9,140 nucleotides of DNA from Hyphomicrobiales bacterium (GTDB lineage Bacteria > Pseudomonadota > Alphaproteobacteria > Rhizobiales > JAJFHC01): contig JAJFHC010000285.1 of assembly GCA_021775835.1 (NCBI GenBank), positions 1 to 9,140 of the forward strand, given 5' to 3'. Each line of letters begins with the position of its first letter. Position 1 is the first letter of the stretch. The position numbers and the translations under genes are program-made. The notes below the pieces were generated by a model that was not told the origin of the DNA, searched no databases, and saw only the letters and a program-made list of their open reading frames with translations. This document shows, piece after piece, positions 1 through 7,070 of this stretch.

Positions 1-798
1 ACACACAAGGTGCAGACCACGCGGGCCCGCATCCGTGCAATCGGTATTGAAGGACAGAGCCAGCTCATCTATGTGGACACACCGGGGATATTCGCCCCCA
101 GGCGCACGTTGGACCGGGCAATGGTCGAGGCTGCCTGGCAAGGCGCAGGTGATGCGGATGTGGTCGTGCTCATTACCGATGTTGCCCGTGAGAACGATGA
201 GGATCTCGACCGAATCCTCAAGGGGCTGGAGGGGGCGAGTGTCCCTGTCATTCTGGTGCTCAACAAGATTGATACCGTTGCCCATGAAAAGCTTCTGGAG
301 TTGTCGAAAGAACTGAACGATCGGTTCGATTTTTCTGCAACCTTCATGATTTCCGCGTTGAAGGGGCACGGTGTGGAGGATTTGCGTGCGGACCTCGCCG
401 GCCGCATGAAACCGGGTCCCTGGCTCTATCCGGAGGACCAGATTGCCGACGCGCCGCTGCGCCTTCTGGCCGCGGAAATCACACGCGAAAAAGTGTATTT
501 GCGATTACACAACGAGTTGCCCTATGCCTCGACAGTTGAAACGGAGGCTTGGCAGGATCGCAAGGATGGCAGCGTACGGATCGATCAGGTGCTTTATGTG
601 GAACGCCAAAGCCAGAAGAAGATTGCTCTTGGTGCCGGCGGGCAGACGATCAAGGTAATCGGACAGGAAGCACGCAAGGATCTGGAAGAATTCCTCGACA
701 GGCGGGTGCACCTGTTTATCTTTGTGAAGGTGCGCAAGCAGTGGAGTGAAGATCCCGAGCGGTACCGCCAGATGGGCCTCGACATGCCGAAGAAGTGA
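1..798 (+). CDS. era: GTPase Era, 5'-truncated by window edge
   Basis: Era is a membrane-associated GTPase that binds the 3' end of 16S rRNA and is needed for 30S subunit maturation. The frame is open from base 1, giving 265 residues where the family has about 300, so the N-terminus with the P-loop lies outside the window. Numbering from the first in-window codon, the QTTR element of the G2 region is at 5-8, G3 DTPG at 26-29, G4 NKID at 88-91 and the G5 SALKG at about 118-122. The C-terminal KH domain has its GxxG loop as GAGG at 211-214 followed by QTIKVIG. The protein ends in the usual RQMGLDMPKK-type tail. A GTG at base 10 is an internal codon and not the start, because conserved Era sequence continues upstream of it. 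recO follows after 79 bases, the common alphaproteobacterial order. Identification is secure; only completeness is limited. Confidence 0.96.
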   Translation, partial: THKVQTTRARIRAIGIEGQSQLIYVDTPGIFAPRRTLDRAMVEAAWQGAGDADVVVLITDVARENDEDLDRILKGLEGASVPVILVLNKIDTVAHEKLLELSKELNDRFDFSATFMISALKGHGVEDLRADLAGRMKPGPWLYPEDQIADAPLRLLAAEITREKVYLRLHNELPYASTVETEAWQDRKDGSVRIDQVLYVERQSQKKIALGAGGQTIKVIGQEARKDLEEFLDRRVHLFIFVKVRKQWSEDPERYRQMGLDMPKK

Positions 799-877
799 CG
801 GTTGCAATCTTGTCGCCATCGTCTTGCTCCTGATCGTGTTGACGCCCGAATGATACTTTGGATTTGGCTAAACGACG

Positions 878-1612
878 ATGGAATGGTCTGAAGAGGGAGT
901 GGTCCTGGCGTGTCGGCGTCATGGCGAGTCCAGTGTCATTCTGGAATTGCTCACCCGCGCTCGCGGGCGACAGTTGGGGTTGGTCCGCGGCGGGCGCTCA
1001 CAACGCTTGAGGAGCACGCTTCAACCGGGCAACTCGGTAAGTGCCAGGTGGCGGGCAAGGCTTGAGGAACATCTTGGCACGTTGACGGTCGAGCCATTGA
1101 CGATGCGTGCCGCCGTGCTGATGGATGACCCTCTCAGACTTGCGGGACTTTCGTCGCTGACAACCATGGCACAACTGATACCGGAACGTCAGGCGTTTTT
1201 GCGCCTTTTTGACGCCTTCATGATCGTGCTCGATTCGCTTGAGCAATCCACCCTTTGGCCGGCTCTGCTCGTGCGCTGGGAGATGGGGTTGCTCGAGGAA
1301 CTGGGTTTCGGATTGGACCTCTCAACATGTGCCGGTACCGGATCCACCGAGCGGTTGATCTATGTGTCGCCGAAGTCCGGACAGGCAGTGAGTGAGGACG
1401 CCGGTCGTCCATACGCAGAAAAACTGTTTGACCTGCCGGCGTTTCTGAGAGGCGGGCCCGCCGAGGAACCCGATCGGCAAGATGTCCTGAACGGTTATGC
1501 TCTGACAGGATATTTTCTCAATCGGCACGTTTTTGACGCCCGCGGCATAGACCATCCGCCGGCGCGCGAACGTCTCGTTGCCCTGTTGCGGTCACAGGCC
1601 GATTCAGATTAG
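878..1612 (+). CDS. recO: DNA repair protein RecO
   Basis: RecO (244 residues, a normal length) acts with RecR to load RecA onto SSB-coated single-stranded DNA in the RecF recombinational repair pathway, in the cytoplasm. The N-terminal OB-fold domain is seen in MEWSEEGVVLACRRHGESS and the following LGLVRGGRS stretch. The helical C-terminal part contains WEMGLLEELGFGLDLSTCA and then YVSPKSGQAVS, which is typical of alphaproteobacterial RecO. Some RecO proteins carry a four-cysteine zinc site here, but only one cysteine (C151) is visible in that segment, so zinc binding is unlikely. The ATG at 878 is chosen because conserved family sequence begins right there; the ribosome binding site is weak. 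The gene sits 79 bases after era and 77 bases before parC on the same strand, so one transcript is plausible. I see no defect in it. Confidence 0.94.
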   Translation: MEWSEEGVVLACRRHGESSVILELLTRARGRQLGLVRGGRSQRLRSTLQPGNSVSARWRARLEEHLGTLTVEPLTMRAAVLMDDPLRLAGLSSLTTMAQLIPERQAFLRLFDAFMIVLDSLEQSTLWPALLVRWEMGLLEELGFGLDLSTCAGTGSTERLIYVSPKSGQAVSEDAGRPYAEKLFDLPAFLRGGPAEEPDRQDVLNGYALTGYFLNRHVFDARGIDHPPARERLVALLRSQADSD

Positions 1613-1689
1613 AAGTCGTGGTGTAAAACTGGGATTTCGACACAAGATGCCGTGTCTGCAGCCTATTTCGCGTGGTATAAGAGCACTTC

Positions 1690-3933
1690 ATGAGCACGAT
1701 TGATCTCCCCCCTGATTCGGATGGCATTGAGCCGATAAACCTGCGCGAGGCGCTGGAAGAACGTTATCTGGCCTATGCGCTGTCCACGATCATGCACCGG
1801 GCACTGCCGGATGTGCGTGACGGCCTGAAACCTGTGCATCGCCGGGTACTGTTCGCCATGCGCCAGTTGAAACTTGATCCAGGTTCGGGTTTCAAGAAAT
1901 GTGCTCGTGTGGTCGGCGATGTGATAGGCCGTTATCACCCCCATGGAGACCAGTCCGTCTATGATGCGCTGGTACGACTGGCACAGGATTTTGCGGTACG
2001 CTATCCGCTGGTCGAGGGCCAGGGGAACTTTGGCAATGTCGACGGCGATAATGCCGCTGCTATGCGGTACACCGAGTCGCGACTGACGGAAGTTGCTCAG
2101 GCCCTGCTTGAGGGGATCGATGAAGATACCGTCGATTTCCGCGAGACCTATGATGGCGAAGATCGCGAACCGGTGGTTCTGCCGGGCAATTTTCCCAACC
2201 TTCTGGCCAACGGGTCATCTGGCATCGCTGTGGGCATGGCGACCAACATCCCGCCGCACAATGCCGGTGAGTTGTGTGACGCCGCACTTCATCTGATCAA
2301 GCACCCCAACGCGTCGATCGAAAAGCTGGTTGATTTTGTGTCGGGTCCTGATTTTCCCACCGGGGGCATAATCGTCGAATCCCGGGATGCGATCATCGAC
2401 GCCTACAAGACCGGTCGGGGCGGCTTTCGGGTCCGGGCAAAGTGGGAACGCGAAGACACCGGGCGTGGTGGCTACGTGATTGTCATAACGGAGATTCCCT
2501 ACCAAGTACAGAAGTCGCGTCTGATCGAAAAGATTGCCGAACTGATGCAGGCTCGCAAACTGCCTCTGTTGGCGGATATTCGTGACGAGTCGGCTGAAGA
2601 CATCAGGCTGGTTCTGGAACCGCGAACCCGCACGGTCGACCCGATCCTTTTGATGGAGTCGATGTTCAAGCTTTCCGATCTGGAGTCCCGGATCTCGCTT
2701 AACATGAACGTCCTGAGCCGTGGTCAGGTGCCGGGCGTCCTTTCTCTGCGTGAAGTCCTGAGTCAGTGGCTTGAGCACCGAAATGAAGTGCTTGTGCGTC
2801 GCACCAATCACCGGTTGGGCAAGATCGCTCACCGTCTGGAAGTCCTCGGTGGGTATCTCGTGGCCTATCTCAATCTGGATGAAGTCATTCGGATCATCCG
2901 GGAGGAAGACGAGTCCAAGAAGGTGTTGATGAAGACCTTCAGCCTGAGCGATGTACAGGCCGAGGCAATCCTGAACATGCGGTTGCGGTCATTGCGCAAG
3001 CTCGAAGAGATTGAAATCCGTACGGAATATGACGGTCTGCTTGTCGAACAGAGCGAATTGCAGGAATTGCTGGGGTCGTCCGATCTTCAATGGAAGCGGA
3101 TTTCCGAGGAAATTCGCGAGACCCGAGAGAAATTTGGCCAGAAGACGGAACTGGGACGCCGGCGTACCCAGTTTGCCGAAGCGCCACAGGGTGACTTCGA
3201 CATCCAGCAGGCGATGATCGAGAAAGAACCGATCACCGTGGTGTGCTCGCAAAAGGGCTGGATCCGGACCATGAAGGGACATCTAGGGGATGCCTCCAGC
3301 CTATCCTACAAGGACGGCGACAAGGAACGCTTCGTTCTTCACGGTGAAACCACCGACAAACTTGTCCTGTTTGCCAGCAACGGTCGGTTCTTCACGCTTG
3401 GCGCGGATCGACTGCCTGGTGGGCGCGGACACGGTGAACCGGTCCGGCTGATGGTGGATCTGGATCAGTCGGAGGAGATCGTCGAACTTTTTGTGCACAA
3501 CCCTGACCGCAAACTCCTCGTCGCCTCAACCGACGGCCGTGGCTTCATTGTCGGCGAAGGCGATGTGGTGGCCAACACGCGCAAAGGCAAGCAGGTGCTT
3601 AACGTGTCGGCGCCACATGAGGCGCAAGTGTGCAACCCGGCAGTCGGCGATATGGTTGCCGTTGTTGGCGAAAACCGGAAGATTTTGATCTTCCCCGCAG
3701 CTGACCTGCCGGAGATGGGCCGCGGCCGCGGTGTCCGGCTGCAGAAGTACAAGGACGGAAACCTGTCCGACGCCCGGATTTTCAGCTCAAGTGAAGGGCT
3801 TTCCTGGCTCGACAGTTCAGGTCGCACGTGGACCGTCACCGATCTTGGAGACTGGCAGGGCCAGCGCGCCCAGTCCGGCCGTCTGCCGCCGAAGGGTTTC
3901 CCGCGTAACAACAAGTTTGGCCGGGGCTTTTAG
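1690..3933 (+). CDS. parC: DNA topoisomerase IV subunit A
   Basis: ParC (747 residues) is the DNA-cleaving subunit of topoisomerase IV, which with ParE decatenates daughter chromosomes. The N-terminal breakage-reunion domain carries the catalytic tyrosine Y127 with R126 in AAAMRYTES. The quinolone-determining segment is [11 protein letters not shown] at 83-93. [14 protein letters not shown] follows. A coiled-coil and tower region rich in charged heptads occupies roughly 330-490, including the [14 protein letters not shown] stretch. The C-terminal beta-pinwheel runs from about 510, with blade-like repeats such as [14 protein letters not shown]. No canonical GyrA box (QRRGGKG) is seen, which with the era-recO context supports ParC over GyrA. 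The ATG at 1690 begins before the conserved [15 protein letters not shown] element and has a weak AAGAG about six bases upstream. The gene is complete and intact. ParE is not in the window, as is normal for alphaproteobacteria. Confidence 0.97.
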   Translation: MSTIDLPPDSDGIEPINLREALEERYLAYALSTIMHRALPDVRDGLKPVHRRVLFAMRQLKLDPGSGFKKCARVVGDVIGRYHPHGDQSVYDALVRLAQDFAVRYPLVEGQGNFGNVDGDNAAAMRYTESRLTEVAQALLEGIDEDTVDFRETYDGEDREPVVLPGNFPNLLANGSSGIAVGMATNIPPHNAGELCDAALHLIKHPNASIEKLVDFVSGPDFPTGGIIVESRDAIIDAYKTGRGGFRVRAKWEREDTGRGGYVIVITEIPYQVQKSRLIEKIAELMQARKLPLLADIRDESAEDIRLVLEPRTRTVDPILLMESMFKLSDLESRISLNMNVLSRGQVPGVLSLREVLSQWLEHRNEVLVRRTNHRLGKIAHRLEVLGGYLVAYLNLDEVIRIIREEDESKKVLMKTFSLSDVQAEAILNMRLRSLRKLEEIEIRTEYDGLLVEQSELQELLGSSDLQWKRISEEIRETREKFGQKTELGRRRTQFAEAPQGDFDIQQAMIEKEPITVVCSQKGWIRTMKGHLGDASSLSYKDGDKERFVLHGETTDKLVLFASNGRFFTLGADRLPGGRGHGEPVRLMVDLDQSEEIVELFVHNPDRKLLVASTDGRGFIVGEGDVVANTRKGKQVLNVSAPHEAQVCNPAVGDMVAVVGENRKILIFPAADLPEMGRGRGVRLQKYKDGNLSDARIFSSSEGLSWLDSSGRTWTVTDLGDWQGQRAQSGRLPPKGFPRNNKFGRGF

Positions 3934-3979
3934 TCTGCCGCACAGAATGGTGTCGCATGACAAGATCGATTGGAGCCTT

Positions 3980-3994
3980 GTCTCTGACAGAGAC
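3980..3994. terminator. Small hairpin between convergent parC and thioesterase genes
   Basis: A perfect inverted repeat, GTCTCT-GAC-AGAGAC, lies between the parC stop and the end of the convergent thioesterase gene. Its position suits a bidirectional 3'-end structure, but the stem is only 6 bp and no T-run follows on either strand, so it does not meet the usual criteria for an intrinsic terminator. A second 6-bp repeat, CTGACC-CCA-GGTCAG (4029-4043), lies just inside the end of the thioesterase reading frame and could add to it. The terminator role is inferred from position only. Confidence 0.25.
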
Positions 3995-4014
3995 GCTACC
4001 GGCGTTCGCTCGAC

Positions 4015-4473
4015 TTAACTGATCGTCCCTGACCCCAGGTCAGCGCCAATCAGGGAACCACCTTCCGACAATGCCTTGCGCAGATCATCTGGGATGGGCA
4101 TGGACTTGATTTCGCCGTCATCCTGGATCTGCGCATGAACCCGCACCGCGCGGCCTTCCGTGATCGGCTTTCCGGTCTGGGCGAGAACTGCCTTGCAATC
4201 CCAGTGCAGTGACGATGTACTTATTTTGGCAAGCTGGATAATTGTGCGTACATGGTCACCGTAGGCCGCCGGGCCGATGAATCGAAATCGAATATCGCCC
4301 ATGACAAAGGCTGTGCGGTTTTCTGCGATCATCTTGTTCGTGGGATAGCCGATGGCACGCAACAGTTCATGTTCAGTGTCGTTGAACCATGTGAGCATGA
4401 GCGGAAAGTACACCAGGCCAAAGGGGTCCGACTCGCCCCATTTCACTGTCAATTCCCGCGAATACATGATCAT
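4015..4473 (-). CDS. Hotdog-fold acyl-CoA thioesterase (4-hydroxybenzoyl-CoA thioesterase-like)
   Basis: This 152-residue protein probably hydrolyses an acyl- or aroyl-CoA thioester in the cytoplasm. The active-site signature of the 4HBT group is near the start: VKWGESDPFGLVYFPLMLTWF, with D16 at the position of the catalytic aspartate and the DxxGxVYF spacing preserved. The long helix WFNDTEHELLRAIG and the later strands IRFRFIGPAAYGDHV and HWDCKAVLAQTGKPITEGRAV fit a single hotdog domain of normal length. I start at the ATG at 4473 because a good AAGGA lies seven or eight bases upstream and the domain begins immediately; the frame stays open further upstream but reads as non-coding. The gene is divergent from the Rieske oxygenase gene and convergent with parC. 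Acting on CoA esters formed during aromatic catabolism would fit that neighbour. The substrate cannot be read from the sequence. Confidence 0.86.
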   Translation of the reverse strand: MIMYSRELTVKWGESDPFGLVYFPLMLTWFNDTEHELLRAIGYPTNKMIAENRTAFVMGDIRFRFIGPAAYGDHVRTIIQLAKISTSSLHWDCKAVLAQTGKPITEGRAVRVHAQIQDDGEIKSMPIPDDLRKALSEGGSLIGADLGSGTIS

Positions 4474-4541
4474 CTGTTTTTCCTTCGGTGGCTCGTGGCA
4501 GTTTCGCCCTGCAGTAGCACGCTCATTGCCTGAGTGCCAAT

Positions 4542-4576
4542 GCCACAGAGCGTGGCGATATTGTTGTGTGTCACAC
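4542..4576. promoter_or_regulatory. Paired inverted repeats in divergent intergenic region (possible operator)
   Basis: The 193-base gap between the divergent thioesterase and oxygenase genes contains GCCAC-N5-GTGGC (4542-4556) and, nine bases on, GTGTG-T-CACAC (4566-4576). Both are perfect dyads, and a gap between divergent genes is the classic place for an operator controlling both directions. No regulator gene is in the window, and I see no convincing -35/-10 pair; the best for the oxygenase side is TTGGTC (4609-4614), 17 bases, then TCATAT (4632-4637), which is poor. Function is inferred from position and symmetry only. Confidence 0.28.
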
Positions 4577-4636
4577 TGGAGATGGAGTCTGGGACTGTTG
4601 ATTTGTTTTTGGTCCGGTTTCGATCCACGATTCATA

Positions 4637-4660
4637 TGCCTTAGAGGCAGGACTGGGAGG
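4637..4660 (+). promoter_or_regulatory. Leader hairpin and ribosome binding site of the Rieske oxygenase gene
   Basis: A perfect inverted repeat TGCCT-TAG-AGGCA (4637-4649) sits five bases before a strong Shine-Dalgarno stretch GGGAGG (4655-4660), which is six bases from the ATG at 4667. The ribosome binding site is clear and fixes the start of the oxygenase gene. The hairpin could be a protein-binding dyad or could influence ribosome access; that part is speculation. Confidence 0.45.
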
Positions 4661-4666
4661 ATGTGA

Positions 4667-5701
4667 ATGTTTCTTCGCAACACATGGTATGTGGCAGCCT
4701 GGAGTTCAGAAATCGGCCGCGAGCTGACATCGCTCAAGTTGCTTGGTGAGGATGTTGTCTTTTACCGCACCGAAGATGGCAAGCCGGTGGCTCTGGAGGA
4801 TGCCTGTCCCCACCGCAAACTGCCTTTGTCGATGGGCAATCTGCGTGGCGACACGGTCGAATGCGGTTATCACGGGTTGACGTTCGATTGCTCTGGGTCG
4901 TGTGTTCTGGCGCCGACGCAGGGACAGATTCCCGGTTCCGCCCGCGTTCGCAGCTACCCGGTGGCAGACAAGTGGGACTTGTTGTGGATCTGGATGGGCG
5001 ATCCGGCACTTGCCAACGAGGACGAGATATTCGAGGTCCCGAATTTCGACGACCCCACCTGGGGGAAGACCGGTGGTGACGCCATTACCATCGACTGCAA
5101 CTATCTGTGGGTGACCGACAATCTGCTCGACCCTTCCCATGTGGCCTGGGTGCACGTGTCTTCCTTTGGCGGAGCGGGGACTGAAGATGTGCCGCTGGAG
5201 ACCGATGTTCTGGAGGATGGCATCATCGTATGGCGCTGGATGCTCGACCGGCCTCCGCCGCCTTACTATGCAAAACTTGTCAAATTCGATGGCAATGCCG
5301 ACCGAAAACAGCATTACGAAGTACGGTTTCCCTCGATAGCCGTCAACAAGTCGATCTATACCCCGACGGGGAAAGGCGGTCCGGATGTTGATCTGCCGGA
5401 CGACACCTACATCATGATTTCCTACAACTTCATGACTCCGATCGATGAGGATCGGACTCGCTATCACTGGTTTCAGCACCGAAACACCGATCCCGATGAT
5501 GCGGACATATCGAAAATGGTGGCTGACGGTGCGCGGATGGCGTTTGAGGAAGATCGCCAGATTCTGACTGCGGTGCATGAGGGCATGGCGAACAAGGTCA
5601 CACCAAACCTCAACCTCGGGCTTGATGCCGGCGCCATGCGTTTTCGCCGGATGCTGGACCGGCGCATCGAGGAAGAACAGACGAGTGCTGCCGCCGAGTA
5701 G
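4667..5701 (+). CDS. Rieske non-haem iron oxygenase, VanA-like (aromatic ring-hydroxylating or demethylating)
   Basis: This 344-residue protein is the oxygenase component of a Rieske-type mono- or dioxygenase. These enzymes use electrons from a separate reductase to insert oxygen into, or O-demethylate, aromatic and related substrates. The N-terminal Rieske domain binds a [2Fe-2S] cluster through C47, H49, C66 and H69 in CPHR and CGYHG. The catalytic domain has the mononuclear iron motif DNLLDPSHVAWVH, with H158 and H163 as ligands; the acidic ligand is probably in FEEDRQIL near the C-terminus. The opening FLRNTWYVAAW and the overall length match the vanillate O-demethylase oxygenase (VanA) branch rather than the large alpha subunits of biphenyl-type dioxygenases. 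All key residues are present. A short-chain dehydrogenase follows after 75 bases on the same strand. No ferredoxin or flavin reductase gene is in the window, so electrons must come from elsewhere. Family is confident; substrate is unknown. Confidence 0.93.
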   Translation: MFLRNTWYVAAWSSEIGRELTSLKLLGEDVVFYRTEDGKPVALEDACPHRKLPLSMGNLRGDTVECGYHGLTFDCSGSCVLAPTQGQIPGSARVRSYPVADKWDLLWIWMGDPALANEDEIFEVPNFDDPTWGKTGGDAITIDCNYLWVTDNLLDPSHVAWVHVSSFGGAGTEDVPLETDVLEDGIIVWRWMLDRPPPPYYAKLVKFDGNADRKQHYEVRFPSIAVNKSIYTPTGKGGPDVDLPDDTYIMISYNFMTPIDEDRTRYHWFQHRNTDPDDADISKMVADGARMAFEEDRQILTAVHEGMANKVTPNLNLGLDAGAMRFRRMLDRRIEEEQTSAAAE

Positions 5702-5776
5702 CGTGACTGGCGCTCCACATTCAGAGTTAGTTGAGACTGAAACCGGACCTGAAAGTCTGCCACAGGAAGATCTCCC

Positions 5777-6490
5777 ATGATCCCAGCCCAAGACCGTGTC
5801 ATCATGATTTCAGGCGCCAATCGCGGCATCGGTGCAGCTGTCGCACGTTGCCTGTATGACAAGGGGTATCTGCTCAGCCTCGGTGCGCGGGATCCGTCGG
5901 GTCTGGAAGGCGTTATTGCCGGTGCCGCGCCGGAACGAGTGCTTCTGCACGCCTACGATGCCAAGAATGCATCACTGGCCGGGGACTGGACGCGAGCAAC
6001 GGCAAATCGATACGGCCGCATCGACGGGTTGGTCAACAATGCGGGCATGTTCTGTGACGTCACTTTGGAAAGTGGTGATCTGGACGATCTGGATGAGGCC
6101 TGGAGTGTGAACGTCAAAGGGCCACTGATACTGCTGCGCGCGACGTTACCGTTCCTGCGCAAAGCGGGGTCCGGCCGTGTGATCAATGTGGCGTCGGCGT
6201 CGGGCAAGCGTGTGGCAGGGGTAAACGTGGGATACACCATGACAAAATATGCTGTTGTCGCCCTGACGCATCAGGTTCGCCGCGACGCATGGGACGACGG
6301 TGTTCGTGCCATGGCTCTGTGCCCGAGTTTTGTTGCCACCGATATGGCCATGAATGTCACCGATCAGGATTCCAGCACGATGACTCAGCCCGAAGATCTG
6401 GCAGAATTGGTGGCAACTACGATCGCTTTGCCAAACACCACATCGGTCGCTGAAATCGCCGTGCAGTCTTCCTATGAGATCTCGTTTTGA
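5777..6490 (+). CDS. Short-chain dehydrogenase/reductase (SDR family)
   Basis: This 237-residue classical SDR catalyses NAD(P)-dependent oxidation or reduction of an alcohol/carbonyl pair. The cofactor-binding glycine motif is SGANRGIG at 12-19, NNAG is at 87-90, and the catalytic set is N112, S140, Y153 and K157, with the YxxxK motif intact. R38 at the end of the second strand suggests a preference for NADP(H), an inference from family trends. The ATG at 5777 has AGGAAGA a few bases upstream, and the Rossmann fold begins right after it. The C-terminus ends shortly after the PEDLAELVATTIALP helix, a slightly short but normal end. It lies 75 bases after the Rieske oxygenase gene on the same strand with no visible terminator between, so it is probably in the same operon and may oxidise a diol or alcohol produced by the oxygenase. 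Confidence 0.91.
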   Translation: MIPAQDRVIMISGANRGIGAAVARCLYDKGYLLSLGARDPSGLEGVIAGAAPERVLLHAYDAKNASLAGDWTRATANRYGRIDGLVNNAGMFCDVTLESGDLDDLDEAWSVNVKGPLILLRATLPFLRKAGSGRVINVASASGKRVAGVNVGYTMTKYAVVALTHQVRRDAWDDGVRAMALCPSFVATDMAMNVTDQDSSTMTQPEDLAELVATTIALPNTTSVAEIAVQSSYEISF

Positions 6491-6513
6491 TTTTTTGCAA
6501 GGGAGTGTTGGCG

Positions 6514-6715
6514 TTATTGTTTCCTGGTTTCTACCAAGGGTATCATCCACACAAGGCAGGATAACACCCAGACGACGCCTCGATTGATGGTCAGGATGTC
6601 GCCAAAATTCACGCCGACCGCGATGAAAATGAAACCCGCCAGTATAAAGCCCAGCGATCCGATCAGAATCCATCAGCGGTTTCGCAATTTCCGGACGAAC
6701 GGTTGAGATTTTCAT
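6514..6715 (-). pseudogene. Frameshifted small two-helix membrane protein gene
   Basis: On the - strand an ATG at 6715 starts MKISTVRPEIAKPL. The frame then switches by one base near 6672-6676, where the DNA reads CTGATGG. In the shifted frame the protein continues as WILIGSLGFILAGFIFIAVG, then VNFGDILTINRG, then VVWVLSCLVWMIPLVETRKQ, and stops at 6514. The shifted frame has no usual start codon and a TGA lies directly before it. Removing one base joins both parts into a coherent 66-residue protein with a basic N-terminus, two hydrophobic helices and a polar tail, all in GC-rich third-position codons. The total length of 202 bases is 67 codons plus one, as a single insertion predicts. It may be a true pseudogene or a sequencing error. 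I do not recognise the family. It is convergent with the dehydrogenase gene and ends 23 bases from it. Confidence 0.5.
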
Positions 6716-6721
6716 GTGGCG

Positions 6722-6844
6722 TCAGCGCCCAATCAGGCCCGCCACAAATTCCTCACGATTGACGCCTAAATTACAAACGCGAAATAGCCCTCGTCGATCA
6801 ATGTATGCTTCGGGATTTCCGTTCAGGTTTTGTGTGAAATGAAT
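6722..6844 (-). pseudogene. Start-less 40-codon open stretch, possible C-terminal remnant
   Basis: Directly upstream of the frameshifted membrane-protein gene, and ending six bases before its ATG, the - strand has 40 sense codons without an ATG or likely start, bounded upstream by TGA at 6845-6847. The peptide includes NPEAYIDRRGLFRVCNLGVN and then REEFVAGLIGR before the stop. It looks like the folded C-terminal end of a protein rather than random translation, and the tight spacing to the next gene is operon-like. A neighbouring frame just upstream (encoding SNIDAEFISHK) might be its continuation through another frameshift. I do not recognise the family, and chance cannot be excluded for so short a stretch. 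Confidence 0.25.
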
Positions 6845-6929
6845 TCAGCGTCGATGTTACTGCTGCAGATTCCGGCCTTGGCAGCGCATCGGGTTGGGCT
6901 TGATTGGGTGTGCCTGTGACTGAATTCCG
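6845..6929. other. Intergenic stretch upstream of the TAXI gene leader
   Basis: No gene is supported here. On the + strand TTGGCA (6878-6883) matches a sigma-70 -35 box at five of six positions, but nothing good sits at the -10 distance (TTGATT at 6900-6905 is a poor match). A promoter for the downstream substrate-binding protein is expected in or near this stretch, but I cannot place it. Confidence 0.2.
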
Positions 6930-7005
6930 GTGGCTTGTGATCAGTCGCTGATTCGAGCCGTGAAGCGGGACGTTTCGCGTCCGACCTCTGGTGTCGGTCT
7001 GTTTT
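6930..7005 (+). promoter_or_regulatory. Structured mRNA leader upstream of the TAXI substrate-binding protein gene
   Basis: Three hairpins can form in the 5' region of the TAXI gene. The first (6930-6961) pairs GGCTTG with CGAGCC and, past one bulged T, GATCAG with CTGATT around a TCG loop: 12 pairs including two G-T wobbles, with two more wobbles possible at its base. The second is GGACG-TTTCG-CGTCC (6968-6982). The third is CCGAC-N7-GTCGG (6981-6997), followed by the T-rich TCTGTTTT (6998-7005), a terminator-like layout. The second and third share bases 6981-6982, so they compete. This resembles an attenuator or a small structured RNA element. No known riboswitch class is recognised, and function is inferred from pairing alone. 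Confidence 0.35.
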
Positions 7006-7070
7006 GGTCGTCGAACTAAAAGCCTGTGAAAAGGCAATTGTTCTGTCTGTCTTTTTTGGTGGAGGATGCG

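Noticed and set aside
1676..1681. TATAAG as a -10 box for a parC-specific promoter.
   Set aside because: The hexamer 17 bases upstream (TGTCTG) is a poor -35, and the implied transcript start would almost coincide with the start codon.
2215..2832. A 205-codon open frame on the - strand inside parC.
   Set aside because: It lies wholly within a conserved essential gene on the other strand and has no recognisable protein features.
4474..4737. An N-terminal extension of the thioesterase up to an ATG at 4737.
   Set aside because: It would overlap the start of the divergent oxygenase gene, its translation is not protein-like, and the ATG at 4473 has a good ribosome binding site right before the conserved domain.
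4706..5791. A long (361-codon) open frame on the - strand opposite the Rieske oxygenase gene.
   Set aside because: It is antisense to a gene with every catalytic motif intact, and its translation shows no domain-like pattern. It is a by-product of GC-rich codon use.
6491..6496. Run of six T directly after the dehydrogenase stop codon as an intrinsic terminator.
   Set aside because: No GC-rich stem-loop precedes it; the only nearby symmetry is the loop-less palindrome GAGATCTC.
7026..7070. GTG at 7026 as the start of the TAXI protein.
   Set aside because: It adds 15 residues before a textbook signal peptide, while the ATG at 7071 has GGAGG at ideal spacing.
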